Below are positions 23,811 through 34,396 of a stretch of 64,000 nucleotides of DNA, one piece after another. Location: positions 1-64,000 of the forward strand of contig JADBXR010000008.1 of the NCBI GenBank assembly GCA_020403425.1. Direction: 5' to 3'. Position 1 is the stretch's first letter; each line of letters opens with the position of its first letter. Made by a program: the position numbers and the translations under genes. The stretch comes from Chitinophagaceae bacterium. GTDB lineage: Bacteria; Bacteroidota; Bacteroidia; Chitinophagales; Chitinophagaceae. Below the pieces are notes generated by a model. The model did no database searches. It saw only the letters and a list, made by a program, of their open reading frames with translations, and had not been told where the DNA came from.

Positions 23811-24488
23811 ATGATAAAAATCACTGACCTAGAGAAGATCTACCGTACGGATGAAGTAGAGACCATTGCATTGAACAGGCTGTCAATGGAGATCAAACCA
23901 GGAGAATTTGTTGCTGTAATGGGTCCTTCCGGATGCGGAAAGTCTACCCTGCTGAACATCCTTGGCCTGCTGGATGATCCTGATAATGGCAGTTTTATTT
24001 TTAACGGTACAGAGATCGCCAAATTCAATGAGCGTCAGCGTGCCGACCTACGTAAACACAATATCGGATTCGTATTCCAGAGCTTTAATCTGATAGACGA
24101 GCTGACCGTATTTGAGAACGTAGAACTTCCGTTGATCTATACCGGCGTGAAAGCCGCGGACCGGAAAAAGAAAGTGGATGAAGTGCTGGAGAAAGTACAG
24201 ATCATGCATCGCCGAAATCACTATCCCCAGCAATTATCTGGTGGTCAGCAGCAGCGTGTGGCAGTTGCACGTGCCGTGGTCAACAACCCCAAACTGATCC
24301 TCGCAGATGAGCCCACCGGTAATCTGGACTCATCCAATGGTAATGAAGTAATGGAACTGCTCACCAACCTGAACGAACAGGGCACCACCATCATCATGGT
24401 TACCCACTCAGAGCACGATGCCAGATACAGTCATCGGATCATCCGCATGCTTGATGGACAGACCGTGACCGAGAACATATTGGTATGA
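23811..24488 (+). CDS. ABC transporter ATPase, MacB/LolD-type, first copy
   Basis: This 225-aa nucleotide-binding subunit has Walker A GPSGCGKST, a Q-loop VFQSFNLID, signature LSGGQQQRVAVARA, Walker B LILADEPTGNLDS and switch His in VTHSEHD. MacB/LolD-type ATPases power FtsX-like permeases that push substrates from the periplasm outward. It lies 149 bases after the adaptor gene and 58 before the first permease. Confidence 0.93.
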   Translation: MIKITDLEKIYRTDEVETIALNRLSMEIKPGEFVAVMGPSGCGKSTLLNILGLLDDPDNGSFIFNGTEIAKFNERQRADLRKHNIGFVFQSFNLIDELTVFENVELPLIYTGVKAADRKKKVDEVLEKVQIMHRRNHYPQQLSGGQQQRVAVARAVVNNPKLILADEPTGNLDSSNGNEVMELLTNLNEQGTTIIMVTHSEHDARYSHRIIRMLDGQTVTENILV

Positions 24489-24546
24489 TCCGTTCAAATA
24501 CTGTAATCCTGTTAACCACAAACCATTACCAAAGCCACCCGATACC

Positions 24547-26907
24547 ATGTTCAGGAACTATCTGAAAATAGCCGTAAGGAATCTTTTAAAGAACAAAGGG
24601 TTTTCTTTCATCAACATACTGGGCCTGTCCGTAGGTATGGCCAGCGCCATATTGATCCTTTTATGGATCAACCATGAAATGAGCTACGACCAGTTTCATG
24701 AAAAGAAAGACCGTATTTATGAAGCCTGGAACAAAGATACTTTCAGCGGCAAACTGCAGTGCTGGAATACCACTCCTAAGATCTTCGCCCGTACGGTAGA
24801 ACGTGATTTTCCGGAAGTGGAGATGGCCACCCGCGTGAACTGGCCCAGTAATTACCTCTTCTCCATCGGCGAAAAAAGGCTGACTGTGGCTGGCAATATC
24901 GTGGACTCGAATTTCCTGAATGTATTCAGCTTCCCCTTACTGAAAGGAGATCCGAATACAGTATTGAAGGATATGTATTCGATCGTACTCACAGAAACCA
25001 CAGCCAAAAATTTCTTTGGTGATGCAGACCCTATGGGAAAACAGGTCCGTATCGATGACAAGGATAATTTTACTGTGACCGGCATACTGAAAGATCTTCC
25101 CAACAATACCCGTTTCAAATTCAACTACCTGCTGCCCTGGGCCTACCTGCGTAAACAAGGCGAGGATGATGCCAATTGGGGCAATAATTCCACCCGGAAC
25201 TATGTATTGCTGAAACCGAATGCCACACTGGCATCCATTGCACCGAAACTGAAAACACTCAAACGCAAATACGATAATTCGGAGCTGACCAATGAAATGT
25301 TCCTCTACCCCATCAAACGCTGGCGCCTGTATTCCAGCTTCACCAATGGTGTGGAGGACGGAGGGCTGATCGATTTTGTAAAGATGTTTGCCGTGATCGC
25401 AGCTTTCATTCTGCTGATCGCCTGTATCAATTTTATGAACCTGAGTACCGCACGCAGCGAAAAAAGGGCAAAAGAAGTGGGTATCCGCAAAGTGGTAGGT
25501 GCCAATAAAGGTTCACTGGTAGGACAGTTTCTAGGAGAATCCATCCTGATCTCATTGATTGCCGGTCTGGCAGCCTTGCTCATTGTGCAGCTAGCATTAC
25601 CGGCTTTCGGCACACTCACCGACAAGAAACTCTTCATCGACTACGGCAATTTCTACTTCTGGCTCATCTTCATCGGTTTCATACTTTTCACAGGTGTGAT
25701 CGCTGGGAGTTACCCGGCATTCTACCTGTCGGCCTTTCAGCCGGTAAAAGTGCTGAAAGGTACTTTCCTGAAATCAGACAAAGTGGTCACTCCACGAAAA
25801 GTACTGGTGGTATTGCAATTCACTTTTGCCATTATCCTGATCATCTGTACTGCCATCGTAAAAGAACAGATCCAGCATGCCCGTAACCGGGAAATGGGCT
25901 ACGATAAGAACAATCTCATCTTTCATTTCCTAACCGGAGATCTTGAAAAGAATTATGCACTGGTCAAGAACGAACTGCTCGGATCCGGTGCCGCTACTTC
26001 TGTCACCAAAACAAGTGCCCCCATCACACAGGGATGGAGCGATACCTGGGGCATTGAATGGAAAGGGAAAGCTCCGGATGACAAAACGGATTTCGACCGT
26101 TTCTCTGCCGATGAAGACCTGGGGACTACTGTTGGACTGCAATTTGTAAAAGGCCGCGATTTTAACCTGAAACAATACATCACCGACTCTTCGGCCATGA
26201 TCCTGAACGAATCCTCTGTAAAAGCCATGGGCCTGAAAGAACCCATCGGTGAGATCGTGAAAGACAATGGTCGTGAATGGCACGTGGTTGGTGTGATCAA
26301 GGATTTTATCCTGCAGTCGCCCTACCATCCCACCAAACCCATGATCATTGAAGGGGCCAAGGGCTGGATGAACATCATACATATCAAACTCAACAACAAG
26401 AACACTACCGCAGACAATATAAAAAAGGCGGAGGCCATCTTCAAAAAATACAATCCCGAGTACCCTTTCGAATACAAGTTTGTGGATGAAGATTATGCTG
26501 CCAAGTTCAAATCGGAACAGAGAACCGGAACGCTGGCCGGCTTATTTGCAGGGCTTACCATTTTTATTTCATGCCTCGGTCTATTCGGCCTGGCAGCTTA
26601 TATGGCAGAGAGCCGGATCAAGGAAATAGGTGTCAGGAAAGTGTTGGGCGCCTCTGTAACAGGTATTGCCACCCTGTTATCCAAGGACTTCATCGGGCTG
26701 GTAGTGATCTCATTCATACTGGCATCTCCTGTGGCCTGGTGGTTCATGCACAACTGGTTGCAGAATTATCCTTACCGGATATCTATCCAGTGGTGGGTCT
26801 TTGCTTTTGCCGCGGGGCTCAGCATCCTGATCGCAGTGGTAACGGTCAGTTATCATGCCATCAAAGCGGCCAACGCCAATCCGGTAAAAAGTCTACGTAC
26901 AGAATAA
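24547..26907 (+). CDS. FtsX-like ABC permease 1 of 4
   Basis: The 786-aa protein has two MacB-type halves. An N-terminal helix (19-41, FINILGLSVGMASA) precedes a periplasmic core domain. The first FtsX block (about 280-460) has ARSEKRAKEVGIRKVVGA. A second periplasmic domain and a second FtsX block (about 660-780) with SRIKEIGVRKVLGAS follow. The end is NPVKSLRTE, conserved in all four tandem permeases. In MacB-type machines such permeases act as dimers with an ATPase and extrude peptides, antibiotics or lipids. The substrate is unknown. Confidence 0.9.
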   Translation: MFRNYLKIAVRNLLKNKGFSFINILGLSVGMASAILILLWINHEMSYDQFHEKKDRIYEAWNKDTFSGKLQCWNTTPKIFARTVERDFPEVEMATRVNWPSNYLFSIGEKRLTVAGNIVDSNFLNVFSFPLLKGDPNTVLKDMYSIVLTETTAKNFFGDADPMGKQVRIDDKDNFTVTGILKDLPNNTRFKFNYLLPWAYLRKQGEDDANWGNNSTRNYVLLKPNATLASIAPKLKTLKRKYDNSELTNEMFLYPIKRWRLYSSFTNGVEDGGLIDFVKMFAVIAAFILLIACINFMNLSTARSEKRAKEVGIRKVVGANKGSLVGQFLGESILISLIAGLAALLIVQLALPAFGTLTDKKLFIDYGNFYFWLIFIGFILFTGVIAGSYPAFYLSAFQPVKVLKGTFLKSDKVVTPRKVLVVLQFTFAIILIICTAIVKEQIQHARNREMGYDKNNLIFHFLTGDLEKNYALVKNELLGSGAATSVTKTSAPITQGWSDTWGIEWKGKAPDDKTDFDRFSADEDLGTTVGLQFVKGRDFNLKQYITDSSAMILNESSVKAMGLKEPIGEIVKDNGREWHVVGVIKDFILQSPYHPTKPMIIEGAKGWMNIIHIKLNNKNTTADNIKKAEAIFKKYNPEYPFEYKFVDEDYAAKFKSEQRTGTLAGLFAGLTIFISCLGLFGLAAYMAESRIKEIGVRKVLGASVTGIATLLSKDFIGLVVISFILASPVAWWFMHNWLQNYPYRISIQWWVFAFAAGLSILIAVVTVSYHAIKAANANPVKSLRTE

Positions 26908-26974
26908 GAAAGATAATAAGAACGGATCAGCACATGAGAAACAGTTGCATCCTTTCACGACTTAAAACAAACCA

Positions 26975-29332
26975 ATGCTAAAGAATCATTTGATTGTCGC
27001 GTGGCGAAACCTGGTAAGGAACAGTTCCTTCTCTATCATCAACCTGTTGGGACTCACGATTGGCATGGCGGCCACCATGCTCATCCTGCTGTGGGTGTAC
27101 ACGGAGAAATCATGGAACAAGCATAATGAGAAATATGCCAATACGTACCATGTCATGTCTAACCGGAATTTCAACGGTGAGATCAATACCGGTCCCGATA
27201 TGATGTTCCCGCTACCGGCAGCGGCCAAAGCGGCTTATCCCGAAGTGGAGAACGCAGCCGTTGTTTCCTTTGGCGAAAAAACGATCTTTACCGTTGGTGA
27301 AAAGATCCTGACCAAAAACACCCTCATCACCACAACTGATTTTTTCAAGATATTCAGCTTTGACTTCCTAGAGGGGGATGCATCCGTGATCAACGACCCG
27401 GATGCGGTGACCCTGACCCAATCTACCGCCAGGTCCCTGTTCGGCAAAGGCAACGCTTTTGGCCGCACCGTAAAGATCAATAATGACAGGAACGCTGTAG
27501 TGAAAGCAGTCGTAAAGGATATCCCTGCGGGCTCTACCATACAGTTCGACGCATTGATCCCTTTCAACCCATCCTCCCCCCAGGTGATCGCCGATCAGAA
27601 CGAATGGGTGAACTGTGGCAACCGGGTATTCCTGACCACAAGGCCCGGCACCAATATTCCAGCGCTGGAAAAGAAATTGCTGGAACTGATCAAATCAAAG
27701 ACACAGGGCGACAATCCTACCACCAGGGGCAGCCTGATACTGCATCCCATGGCGAAGTGGCGGCTGTATGAAGAATTCAAGGACGGAAAAAATACCGGTG
27801 GCCGAATCCAGTACGTATCACTTTTTATCTGGATCGCGCTGATCATCCTGGCCATTGCCTGTGTCAATTTCATGAACCTGTCTACCGCACGCTCTGAAAA
27901 GAGAGCCAAAGAAGTGGGCATCCGTAAAACACTGGGATCAGGAAGAGGCCAATTACTGGTCCAATTCATCACAGAATCGATACTATTATCCGTAACTGCA
28001 GTGATACTGGCAACCGGATTGGTGTACCTGCTTCTCCCCGCTTTCAGCCGGCTGCTGAATGAACAGATCCGTATCCCGTACGAAGAACCTATGTTATGGC
28101 TGATCCTGGCTGGTATTGCACTGATCACCGGTTTATTGGCAGGCAGTTACCCGGCATTTTATCTGTCTGGTTTTCAGCCGGTGAAAGTGCTCAAAGGAAG
28201 TTTCATGCCTACCCGTGGCGTTTTATTGCCGAGAAAGATACTGGTGACCGCTCAGTTCATAGTATCCATCGTACTGGTATCCGCCACTTTCATCATTTAT
28301 CAGCAACTACAGTATGTCAAAACACGCGATATCGGCTTTTCCACTAATAAGCTGGTTACGGTAAACGCATCGAACCAGACCGACAAAAGTTTTGATGCAT
28401 TGCGGAACGACCTGTTGCAAACAGGATACATCGCTTCCGTGAACCGTACTTCCAGTCCACCCTCTACCATATTTGGATTCACTTCAGGTGTAAAAGCGAT
28501 CAATGCGCCGGTCAGCGATAACCTGATCATCGGCTTCATGTTCACTGATGTAGACCTTACCAAAACCCTGCAGGCCCGGATCACCGAGGGGCGTGATTTC
28601 AGAAGGGGTGACAGCCTGGGTGTGATCTTCAATAAGGAGGCCATCAAACTGATGGGACTGAAAAACCCTATTGGTGCTACCGTGAACTGGGCGGGAAGAA
28701 ATATGGAGATCGTGGGTGTGGTAGACAATATGATCATGGGGTCCCCATACGAATCTGCTGCCCCGCTGATGTTCCGTTATGAGGACAGATGGTCCCGCTA
28801 CATCAATATCCGCATCAACGAAAAGGCGGATATACGTAAGACGATGGCCGCTATTGAATCCATTTATAAAAAATATAGTCCCGCTTTCCCGTTCGAATTC
28901 AGCTTTGCTGATGACGAATTCAACCAGAAATTCAAGACAGAACAACTGATCGGTCGTTTGTCGGTGATCTTTGCAGGCCTGGGTATTTTTATCTGTTGCC
29001 TTGGTCTGTTCGGACTGGTATCTTCCTCCATTGAGAGAAGGAAAAAAGAGATCGGGATCCGAAAAGTACTGGGTGCTTCCTTACAGCAGCTGCTGTTACT
29101 GTTGTCGAAAGAGTTCCTGTATCTGGTAGCCATCGCGTTCCTGATCGCCATACCCACAGCCTGGTGGGGAATGCATCGCTGGCTGGAAAATTTCAGTTAC
29201 CGCGTGGTGGTGTCTATCTGGGTCTTTTTTGCAGTGGGCCTATTGATGCTGGTGATCGCATTGCTGACAGTGAGTATGAATGCCACCAAAGCAGCATTGA
29301 CCAATCCGGTAAAAACATTGAGAAGTGAATGA
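26975..29332 (+). CDS. FtsX-like ABC permease 2 of 4
   Basis: This 785-aa paralog of permease 1 shares its architecture: first helix at SIINLLGLTIGMAATM, block 1 with ARSEKRAKEVGIRKTLGSGRG, block 2 with SIERRKKEIGIRKVLGAS, and C-terminus NPVKTLRSE. The periplasmic domains diverge strongly from those of its neighbours (for example VNRTSSPPSTIFGFTSGVKA), which fits specialisation for different clients. The gap to permease 1 is 67 bases, with no promoter seen. Confidence 0.9.
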   Translation: MLKNHLIVAWRNLVRNSSFSIINLLGLTIGMAATMLILLWVYTEKSWNKHNEKYANTYHVMSNRNFNGEINTGPDMMFPLPAAAKAAYPEVENAAVVSFGEKTIFTVGEKILTKNTLITTTDFFKIFSFDFLEGDASVINDPDAVTLTQSTARSLFGKGNAFGRTVKINNDRNAVVKAVVKDIPAGSTIQFDALIPFNPSSPQVIADQNEWVNCGNRVFLTTRPGTNIPALEKKLLELIKSKTQGDNPTTRGSLILHPMAKWRLYEEFKDGKNTGGRIQYVSLFIWIALIILAIACVNFMNLSTARSEKRAKEVGIRKTLGSGRGQLLVQFITESILLSVTAVILATGLVYLLLPAFSRLLNEQIRIPYEEPMLWLILAGIALITGLLAGSYPAFYLSGFQPVKVLKGSFMPTRGVLLPRKILVTAQFIVSIVLVSATFIIYQQLQYVKTRDIGFSTNKLVTVNASNQTDKSFDALRNDLLQTGYIASVNRTSSPPSTIFGFTSGVKAINAPVSDNLIIGFMFTDVDLTKTLQARITEGRDFRRGDSLGVIFNKEAIKLMGLKNPIGATVNWAGRNMEIVGVVDNMIMGSPYESAAPLMFRYEDRWSRYINIRINEKADIRKTMAAIESIYKKYSPAFPFEFSFADDEFNQKFKTEQLIGRLSVIFAGLGIFICCLGLFGLVSSSIERRKKEIGIRKVLGASLQQLLLLLSKEFLYLVAIAFLIAIPTAWWGMHRWLENFSYRVVVSIWVFFAVGLLMLVIALLTVSMNATKAALTNPVKTLRSE

Positions 29333-29386
29333 TCGCAAGCCAGTGAACTTCTGTTCAATGGCCTCATCAACCCAAAACGAAAACGT

Positions 29387-31822
29387 ATGATACAGAATTA
29401 CCTGAAAATGGCCTGGCGCAACCTGATGAAACATCGGTTCATCTCGTTCATCAACCTCTTTGGGCTGACCATGGGACTGGCCTGCTGCCTGCTCATCAGT
29501 ATTTATATCATACACGAGACCAGTTTCGACAGGTACCACAGCAAAGCCGATCGTATTTACCGGGTAACCCGGAATTTCAATAATCCGGATGGCACGGTAA
29601 CACTCAGACTCAGCACTATTGCGCCGCCCTTTGGTCCGCTGCTGAAAAATGATTTTCCGGATATCCAGCAAGTAACGAGGCTGCTGCCCAGCGGGAAAAC
29701 ACCCGTCAAATACGGGGATAAACTTTTCAGCGAAACACAATTGTTCTTTGCCGACGAACACCTATTTGACGTATTTGACGTGAATGTGACCAAAGGCAAT
29801 CCGCAAAAAGCCTTACAAGATCCGTTTACCGTAATGGTCTCAGAAACCGTTGCCAGGAAATATTTCGGCAATGAGGAAGCGCTGAACAAGATCATCAAGA
29901 TCAACAACCAGTTCAACCTGAAAGTGACGGGTGTATTCCGGTCATTTCCGTCCAACTCACATATTCATCCCGAGATCATGGTGTCGTTCAACACCCTGAA
30001 AGATTCGGCCGTATATGGCGATAAACAGTTACAGACGAACTATGGCAATAATTCCTTCTTCACCTATTTCCTGGTGCCGGAAAACTATCCTGTTAAGCAG
30101 ATCGAAGCGCAGTTCCCAGCGTTCATTGACAAACACATGTTCTTTCCTGGAGCGCCCCCTGCCATGAAGTTCTCAAAGCTTACCACCCTGGGTGTACAGA
30201 AGCTGACCGATATCCATCTCTATTCGCATACAGATTATGAAGCAGAGGAGAATGGGGATATTACCCGTGTATACATCTTCTCTGTGATCGCCCTAATTAT
30301 CCTGCTCATCGCTTGTATCAATTATATGAACCTTGCCACAGCGCGTTCTGCACTAAGGGCAAAAGAGATCGGGATCCGCAAAGTAGCAGGAGCTGGCAAG
30401 GGTGAATTGATTGCACAATTCCTTAGCGAGTCTGTATTGATCGCCTGGATAGCCATGATACTGGCCATATTGATCGCCTGGATCACTTTACCCTGGATCA
30501 ACCGTTTATCGGATCTGACCTTAACAGGCCAGATGCTTCTGAACTGGAAATATATGGTTCCGGTGATCCTGGTCCCTTTTATCGTAGGCATCACGTCAGG
30601 CATCTATCCTGCCCTGTTCATGTCTTCGTTTCAACCCGTCAAAACACTGAAAGGCCTATTCAGGACTGGCGGCCGTAGTATTTCATTCCGCCAGGCACTG
30701 GTGGTAATGCAGTTTGGCATTTCCATCGTATTGATCATCACAACAGCTATCGTATTCCAGCAACTCCGGTACATGCAGCAGGCAAAACTGGGATACCACA
30801 AAGAACTAGTGGTTGCGCTGCCTTACTATTTTACCAGCAATAGTCAGTACGAGGCTTTCAGGAATGATATCCTAGGGCAAAATCATATACAAACCATAGG
30901 ACGTTCCTCACGTATCCCCACGGGCCGCCTGCTCGACTCGCAGAATGCAGCCGCTGAGTCTGGCGATTCATTACAGCCCGTTAATGCGGAACTGAAATAT
31001 CTTGCCATAGACCAGGATTTTATCCCATCCTATGGCATTGGCATGGCAGCAGGAAGGAATTTCTCGAAAGCGATCGTTACAGATACCGCCAATTTCCTGT
31101 TGAATGAGACCGCAGTAAAAGTGCTGGGCTGGCCTTCCGCAGAAAAAGCGATCGGACGGAACTTCTCCTATGGTGGCACCCGCGGCAAAGTGATCGGGGT
31201 CGTTCAGGATTTCCATTTTGAATCACTGCGGCAGCGCATCGCTCCGATGGTCTTGTCGATGCCCAACCCGGCACTTCCTAATTTTTACAATGCCCTCTCT
31301 GTCAAGATAGCTGGCAATAATACCACTGAAGCAGTAATCGCCATAGAAAAAATATGGAAAAGGTATTTACCGGAAATCCCTTTTGAATTCTCATTCGTGG
31401 ATGACAGTTACAACAAACTGTACCAGGCTGAGCAGAGACAGGGTCGATTGTTCACCATCTTCGCGGGCATTGCCATCCTGATAGCCTGCCTGGGTCTGCT
31501 GGGACTCTCCTCCTTTGCCATTACACAAAGGATCAAAGAGATCGGTGTACGCAAAGTGCTGGGAGCAGGAACAGGCAGCATTGTGTTCCTGTTATCCAAA
31601 GACTTCATGAAACTGGTATTCCTGGCAGCACTGATCGCTTTCCCCGTTGCCTGGTACGCCATGCGTCAATGGCTTGCGGATTTCGCCTACCGTATTCCGG
31701 TAAGCTGGTGGATCTTTGTTGCAGCAGGCAGCATAGCCGCCGCCATTGCCCTGCTTACCGTCAGCATCATGGCCATCCGCGCAGCCACAGCCAACCCTGT
31801 AAAAAGTTTACGAACAGAATAA
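29387..31822 (+). CDS. FtsX-like ABC permease 3 of 4
   Basis: This 811-aa protein is the longest of the four. First helix at SFINLFGLTMGLACCLL, block 1 ARSALRAKEIGIRKVAGAGKG, block 2 TQRIKEIGVRKVLGAGTG, C-terminus NPVKSLRTE. It differs from the first two in ALRAKEIG in place of EKRAKEVG. It starts 54 bases after permease 2. Confidence 0.9.
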   Translation: MIQNYLKMAWRNLMKHRFISFINLFGLTMGLACCLLISIYIIHETSFDRYHSKADRIYRVTRNFNNPDGTVTLRLSTIAPPFGPLLKNDFPDIQQVTRLLPSGKTPVKYGDKLFSETQLFFADEHLFDVFDVNVTKGNPQKALQDPFTVMVSETVARKYFGNEEALNKIIKINNQFNLKVTGVFRSFPSNSHIHPEIMVSFNTLKDSAVYGDKQLQTNYGNNSFFTYFLVPENYPVKQIEAQFPAFIDKHMFFPGAPPAMKFSKLTTLGVQKLTDIHLYSHTDYEAEENGDITRVYIFSVIALIILLIACINYMNLATARSALRAKEIGIRKVAGAGKGELIAQFLSESVLIAWIAMILAILIAWITLPWINRLSDLTLTGQMLLNWKYMVPVILVPFIVGITSGIYPALFMSSFQPVKTLKGLFRTGGRSISFRQALVVMQFGISIVLIITTAIVFQQLRYMQQAKLGYHKELVVALPYYFTSNSQYEAFRNDILGQNHIQTIGRSSRIPTGRLLDSQNAAAESGDSLQPVNAELKYLAIDQDFIPSYGIGMAAGRNFSKAIVTDTANFLLNETAVKVLGWPSAEKAIGRNFSYGGTRGKVIGVVQDFHFESLRQRIAPMVLSMPNPALPNFYNALSVKIAGNNTTEAVIAIEKIWKRYLPEIPFEFSFVDDSYNKLYQAEQRQGRLFTIFAGIAILIACLGLLGLSSFAITQRIKEIGVRKVLGAGTGSIVFLLSKDFMKLVFLAALIAFPVAWYAMRQWLADFAYRIPVSWWIFVAAGSIAAAIALLTVSIMAIRAATANPVKSLRTE

Positions 31823-31851
31823 TTCCCGTGAGTGGTGACTGCTGAGCACCC

Positions 31852-31896
31852 AATCAGCATTCCCCACTCACTACTCACTACTCACGACTCACGACT
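31852..31896 (+). repeat. ACTCAC-type microsatellite between permeases 3 and 4
   Basis: The sequence CACTCACTACTCACTACTCA and its continuation to 31896 is a run of ACTCAC/ACGACTCACG units ending at the ATG of permease 4. Similar low-complexity spacers occur at 41648-41694, 58878-58912 and 59527-59565. No promoter is visible in it. Confidence 0.6.
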
Positions 31897-34287
31897 ATGA
31901 TCCGAAATTATCTCAAAACCGCCCTCAGAAGCTTTCAGAAGAACCGATTCTTCACCTTCATCAACCTTGTGGGACTCACCATAGGTTTTACCTGTTGCAT
32001 ACTGATGGGCTTGTACATACAAAATGAGCTGAACTATGATCGTTTTCAGCAAAAAGGAAAACGCATAGCACGCGTCATCATGGCCTACAGTTTTGGTGAA
32101 AAAATTAACAAGGGCAACTACACCAGTACAAAAGTAGCCCCTGTGTTCAAACGCAATTTTCCGGAAGTGGAATCAGCGGTTCGTATGTACCAGTCTGGCC
32201 GGATCGTAAAATTCGAGGACAAGGTCTTCAACGAAAAGAAATTCATGTACGCAGATTCCACTTTCTTTGACCTGTTCTCCTTCCGGTTACGCCAGGGCAA
32301 CACCAGCAGTGCGCTGGCGGGCCCCAACAAAATAGTCCTTACCGAAACAACAGCACGCAGGTATTTCGGCAATACCAACCCGGTTGGTAAAACGCTATTG
32401 ATCAATGCCTCGCAAACACCCTACCTCATCACGGGCATCATCCAGGACTGCCCGGAGAACTCGCAGATCAAATTCGACTTCCTGGCATCTTTTTCCTCCA
32501 TGGGGAATATTCAGGAGAAAACTTACTGGAACGCGAACTACACTACTTACCTGCTGCTGAGAGACGAAAACAGCTTCACTTCCCTGCAGAACAAGATACC
32601 CGGGTTCATGAAAAAAGAAATGGCCGACCAACCCAATACCTATGTTTCATTTGAATTGGAACCTTTTACTAAAATACATTTATACTCACCTTATCCCGGA
32701 TTCGAACCTAATAATAGCATCACCTATATTTATATTATCTGTGCAGTGGCCTTGCTGATCTTATTCATCGCCTGTTTCACCTATATCAATCTCGGTACTG
32801 CCAGCTCCATTGAAAGAGCCAAGGAAGTAGGTGTCCGGAAAGTACTGGGAGCCGATAAATGGCAGGTATTCTGGCAACATATCGGTGAATCCATCCTCCT
32901 ATGCCTGATCTCAGTGGTGATAAGCTTGATCCTGGTAGCTATGGCACTTCCCTGGTTTAACGGACTTGCAGATAAGCATATCAGTTATTCGGCACTATTC
33001 ACGCCTTTGAACCTGTCTTTCCTCCTGTCTGTATGGATCATCGTAAGTTTTGCAGGAGGAAGTTATCCTGCAATGGTCTTGTCAGGCTTTCAACCGATCA
33101 AAGTACTGAAAGGGCTGTTCCGCAACAGCAGTTCGGGACTGATGGTAAGAAAGTCGCTCATCGTTTTCCAATTCATGATCTCTGTCTTCCTCATCATCGC
33201 CACCCTGGTCATACAGCAGCAGATGAAATATATCCGTAGCAAGAACCTGGGTTATGAGCGGGAGCATGTATTGCTATTACCGCTCGATCAGAAAATGCTG
33301 GAGAACTATCCCACTATCAAAACCGAATTGAAAAAACAAACCGGCATCCTTGCTGTATCAAGGGCCGTAAGCAACCCTACCCTGATAGAAGGCGGATACC
33401 ATATGCGGAGTGATGCGATGCCCCCGGATGGGATCGTCTCTGTGACAGCTTCGCCTGTTGACGAGGAATATGTGAGGACGACCGGCTTACAGCTGGTAGC
33501 CGGAAGCGATCTTACGCAACAGGACATGGAAAACGCAGACGAATTGAAACATCCCGAAAATCCTGCCTATCAATTCATACTGAACGAGTCTGCGGCCAGG
33601 GAACTGGGCTGGTCGGCACAGGCCGCCATCGGTAAAAAGATGTTTCTTGGCGATGACAGACCGGGTTATGTGAAAGCCGTGATCAAAGATTTTCATTTCA
33701 GATCGCTGCACAATAAAATAGAACCTTTGGTACTCTTCCCCTCCTCCTGGAGCTCGCAGATGCTGGTAAAACTGGATGGCAACAACCTGTCATTGGCGAT
33801 CACCGGCATTGGAGAACTCTGGAAGAAAATGGTGCCACACAGGCCTTTTGAATACCGGTTCATGGACGACGCATTCAATGAACTCTACGAAAGCGAGAAC
33901 CGTTTGGCGAAGGTATTGTCGGTATTTGCAGGTATCGCCATATTACTGGCCTGCCTCGGATTATTGGGTTTGTCGTCTTTTGCCGCACAACAGAGGATCA
34001 AAGAGATCGGTATCCGAAAAGTACTGGGCGCCTCCCTGTTCCAGATCGTGAAGATACTCTCCAAAGAGTTCATCCTGTTGGCCCTGCTCGCATTTCTGCT
34101 GGCCTTCCCCATTGGCTGGTGGGCGGTGAACCGGTGGTTGCAGGATTTCTCGTACAGGATCACAGTTCATTGGAGTGTCTTTGCCATAACAGGTATCTCT
34201 ACCATCACCCTGGCTTTGTTTACGGTGGCTTTCCGTGCGATAAGAGCGGCGCGGAGCAACCCGGCAAAGAGTTTACGAACGGAATGA
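31897..34287 (+). CDS. FtsX-like ABC permease 4 of 4
   Basis: This 796-aa permease has its first helix at FTFINLVGLTIGFTCCIL. Block 1 reads ASSIERAKEVGVRKVLGADKW (the ARSE motif is altered), block 2 AQQRIKEIGIRKVLGAS, C-terminus NPAKSLRTE. It is the most divergent of the four in block 1. It ends just before the second sigma-54 control region, closing the first transcription unit. Confidence 0.9.
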   Translation: MIRNYLKTALRSFQKNRFFTFINLVGLTIGFTCCILMGLYIQNELNYDRFQQKGKRIARVIMAYSFGEKINKGNYTSTKVAPVFKRNFPEVESAVRMYQSGRIVKFEDKVFNEKKFMYADSTFFDLFSFRLRQGNTSSALAGPNKIVLTETTARRYFGNTNPVGKTLLINASQTPYLITGIIQDCPENSQIKFDFLASFSSMGNIQEKTYWNANYTTYLLLRDENSFTSLQNKIPGFMKKEMADQPNTYVSFELEPFTKIHLYSPYPGFEPNNSITYIYIICAVALLILFIACFTYINLGTASSIERAKEVGVRKVLGADKWQVFWQHIGESILLCLISVVISLILVAMALPWFNGLADKHISYSALFTPLNLSFLLSVWIIVSFAGGSYPAMVLSGFQPIKVLKGLFRNSSSGLMVRKSLIVFQFMISVFLIIATLVIQQQMKYIRSKNLGYEREHVLLLPLDQKMLENYPTIKTELKKQTGILAVSRAVSNPTLIEGGYHMRSDAMPPDGIVSVTASPVDEEYVRTTGLQLVAGSDLTQQDMENADELKHPENPAYQFILNESAARELGWSAQAAIGKKMFLGDDRPGYVKAVIKDFHFRSLHNKIEPLVLFPSSWSSQMLVKLDGNNLSLAITGIGELWKKMVPHRPFEYRFMDDAFNELYESENRLAKVLSVFAGIAILLACLGLLGLSSFAAQQRIKEIGIRKVLGASLFQIVKILSKEFILLALLAFLLAFPIGWWAVNRWLQDFSYRITVHWSVFAITGISTITLALFTVAFRAIRAARSNPAKSLRTE

Positions 34288-34290
34288 CCC

Positions 34291-34327
34291 TGTACGCACG
34301 CAGACAGTAACTGTCCGTTTTCGTACA
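34291..34327. promoter_or_regulatory. Paired palindromes: predicted upstream activating sites, unit 2
   Basis: TGTAC-N6-AGACA (34291-34306) and TGTCC-N6-GTACA (34312-34327) lie 21 bases apart centre to centre, 55-90 bases upstream of the -24 element at 34381. The second extends to ACTGTCCGTTTTCGTACACT, which matches the inverted copy at 22097-22116 with three differences (one of them a single-base gap). The region begins 3 bases after the stop of permease 4. Confidence 0.6.
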
Positions 34328-34380
34328 CTTTCCGACAGCAGGATTTCTCAAAACCCTTACCAGTAAAGGGTTTGTAAAGA

Positions 34381-34396
34381 TGGCACAAACTTTGCC
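34381..34396 (+). promoter_or_regulatory. Sigma-54 promoter of the ATPase/TolC unit
   Basis: TGGCAC-AAACT-TTGCC is a full match to the sigma-54 core TGGCAC-N5-TTGC, with GG and GC 10 bases apart. The ATG of the second ATPase gene lies 28 bases beyond the -12 GC. Confidence 0.8.
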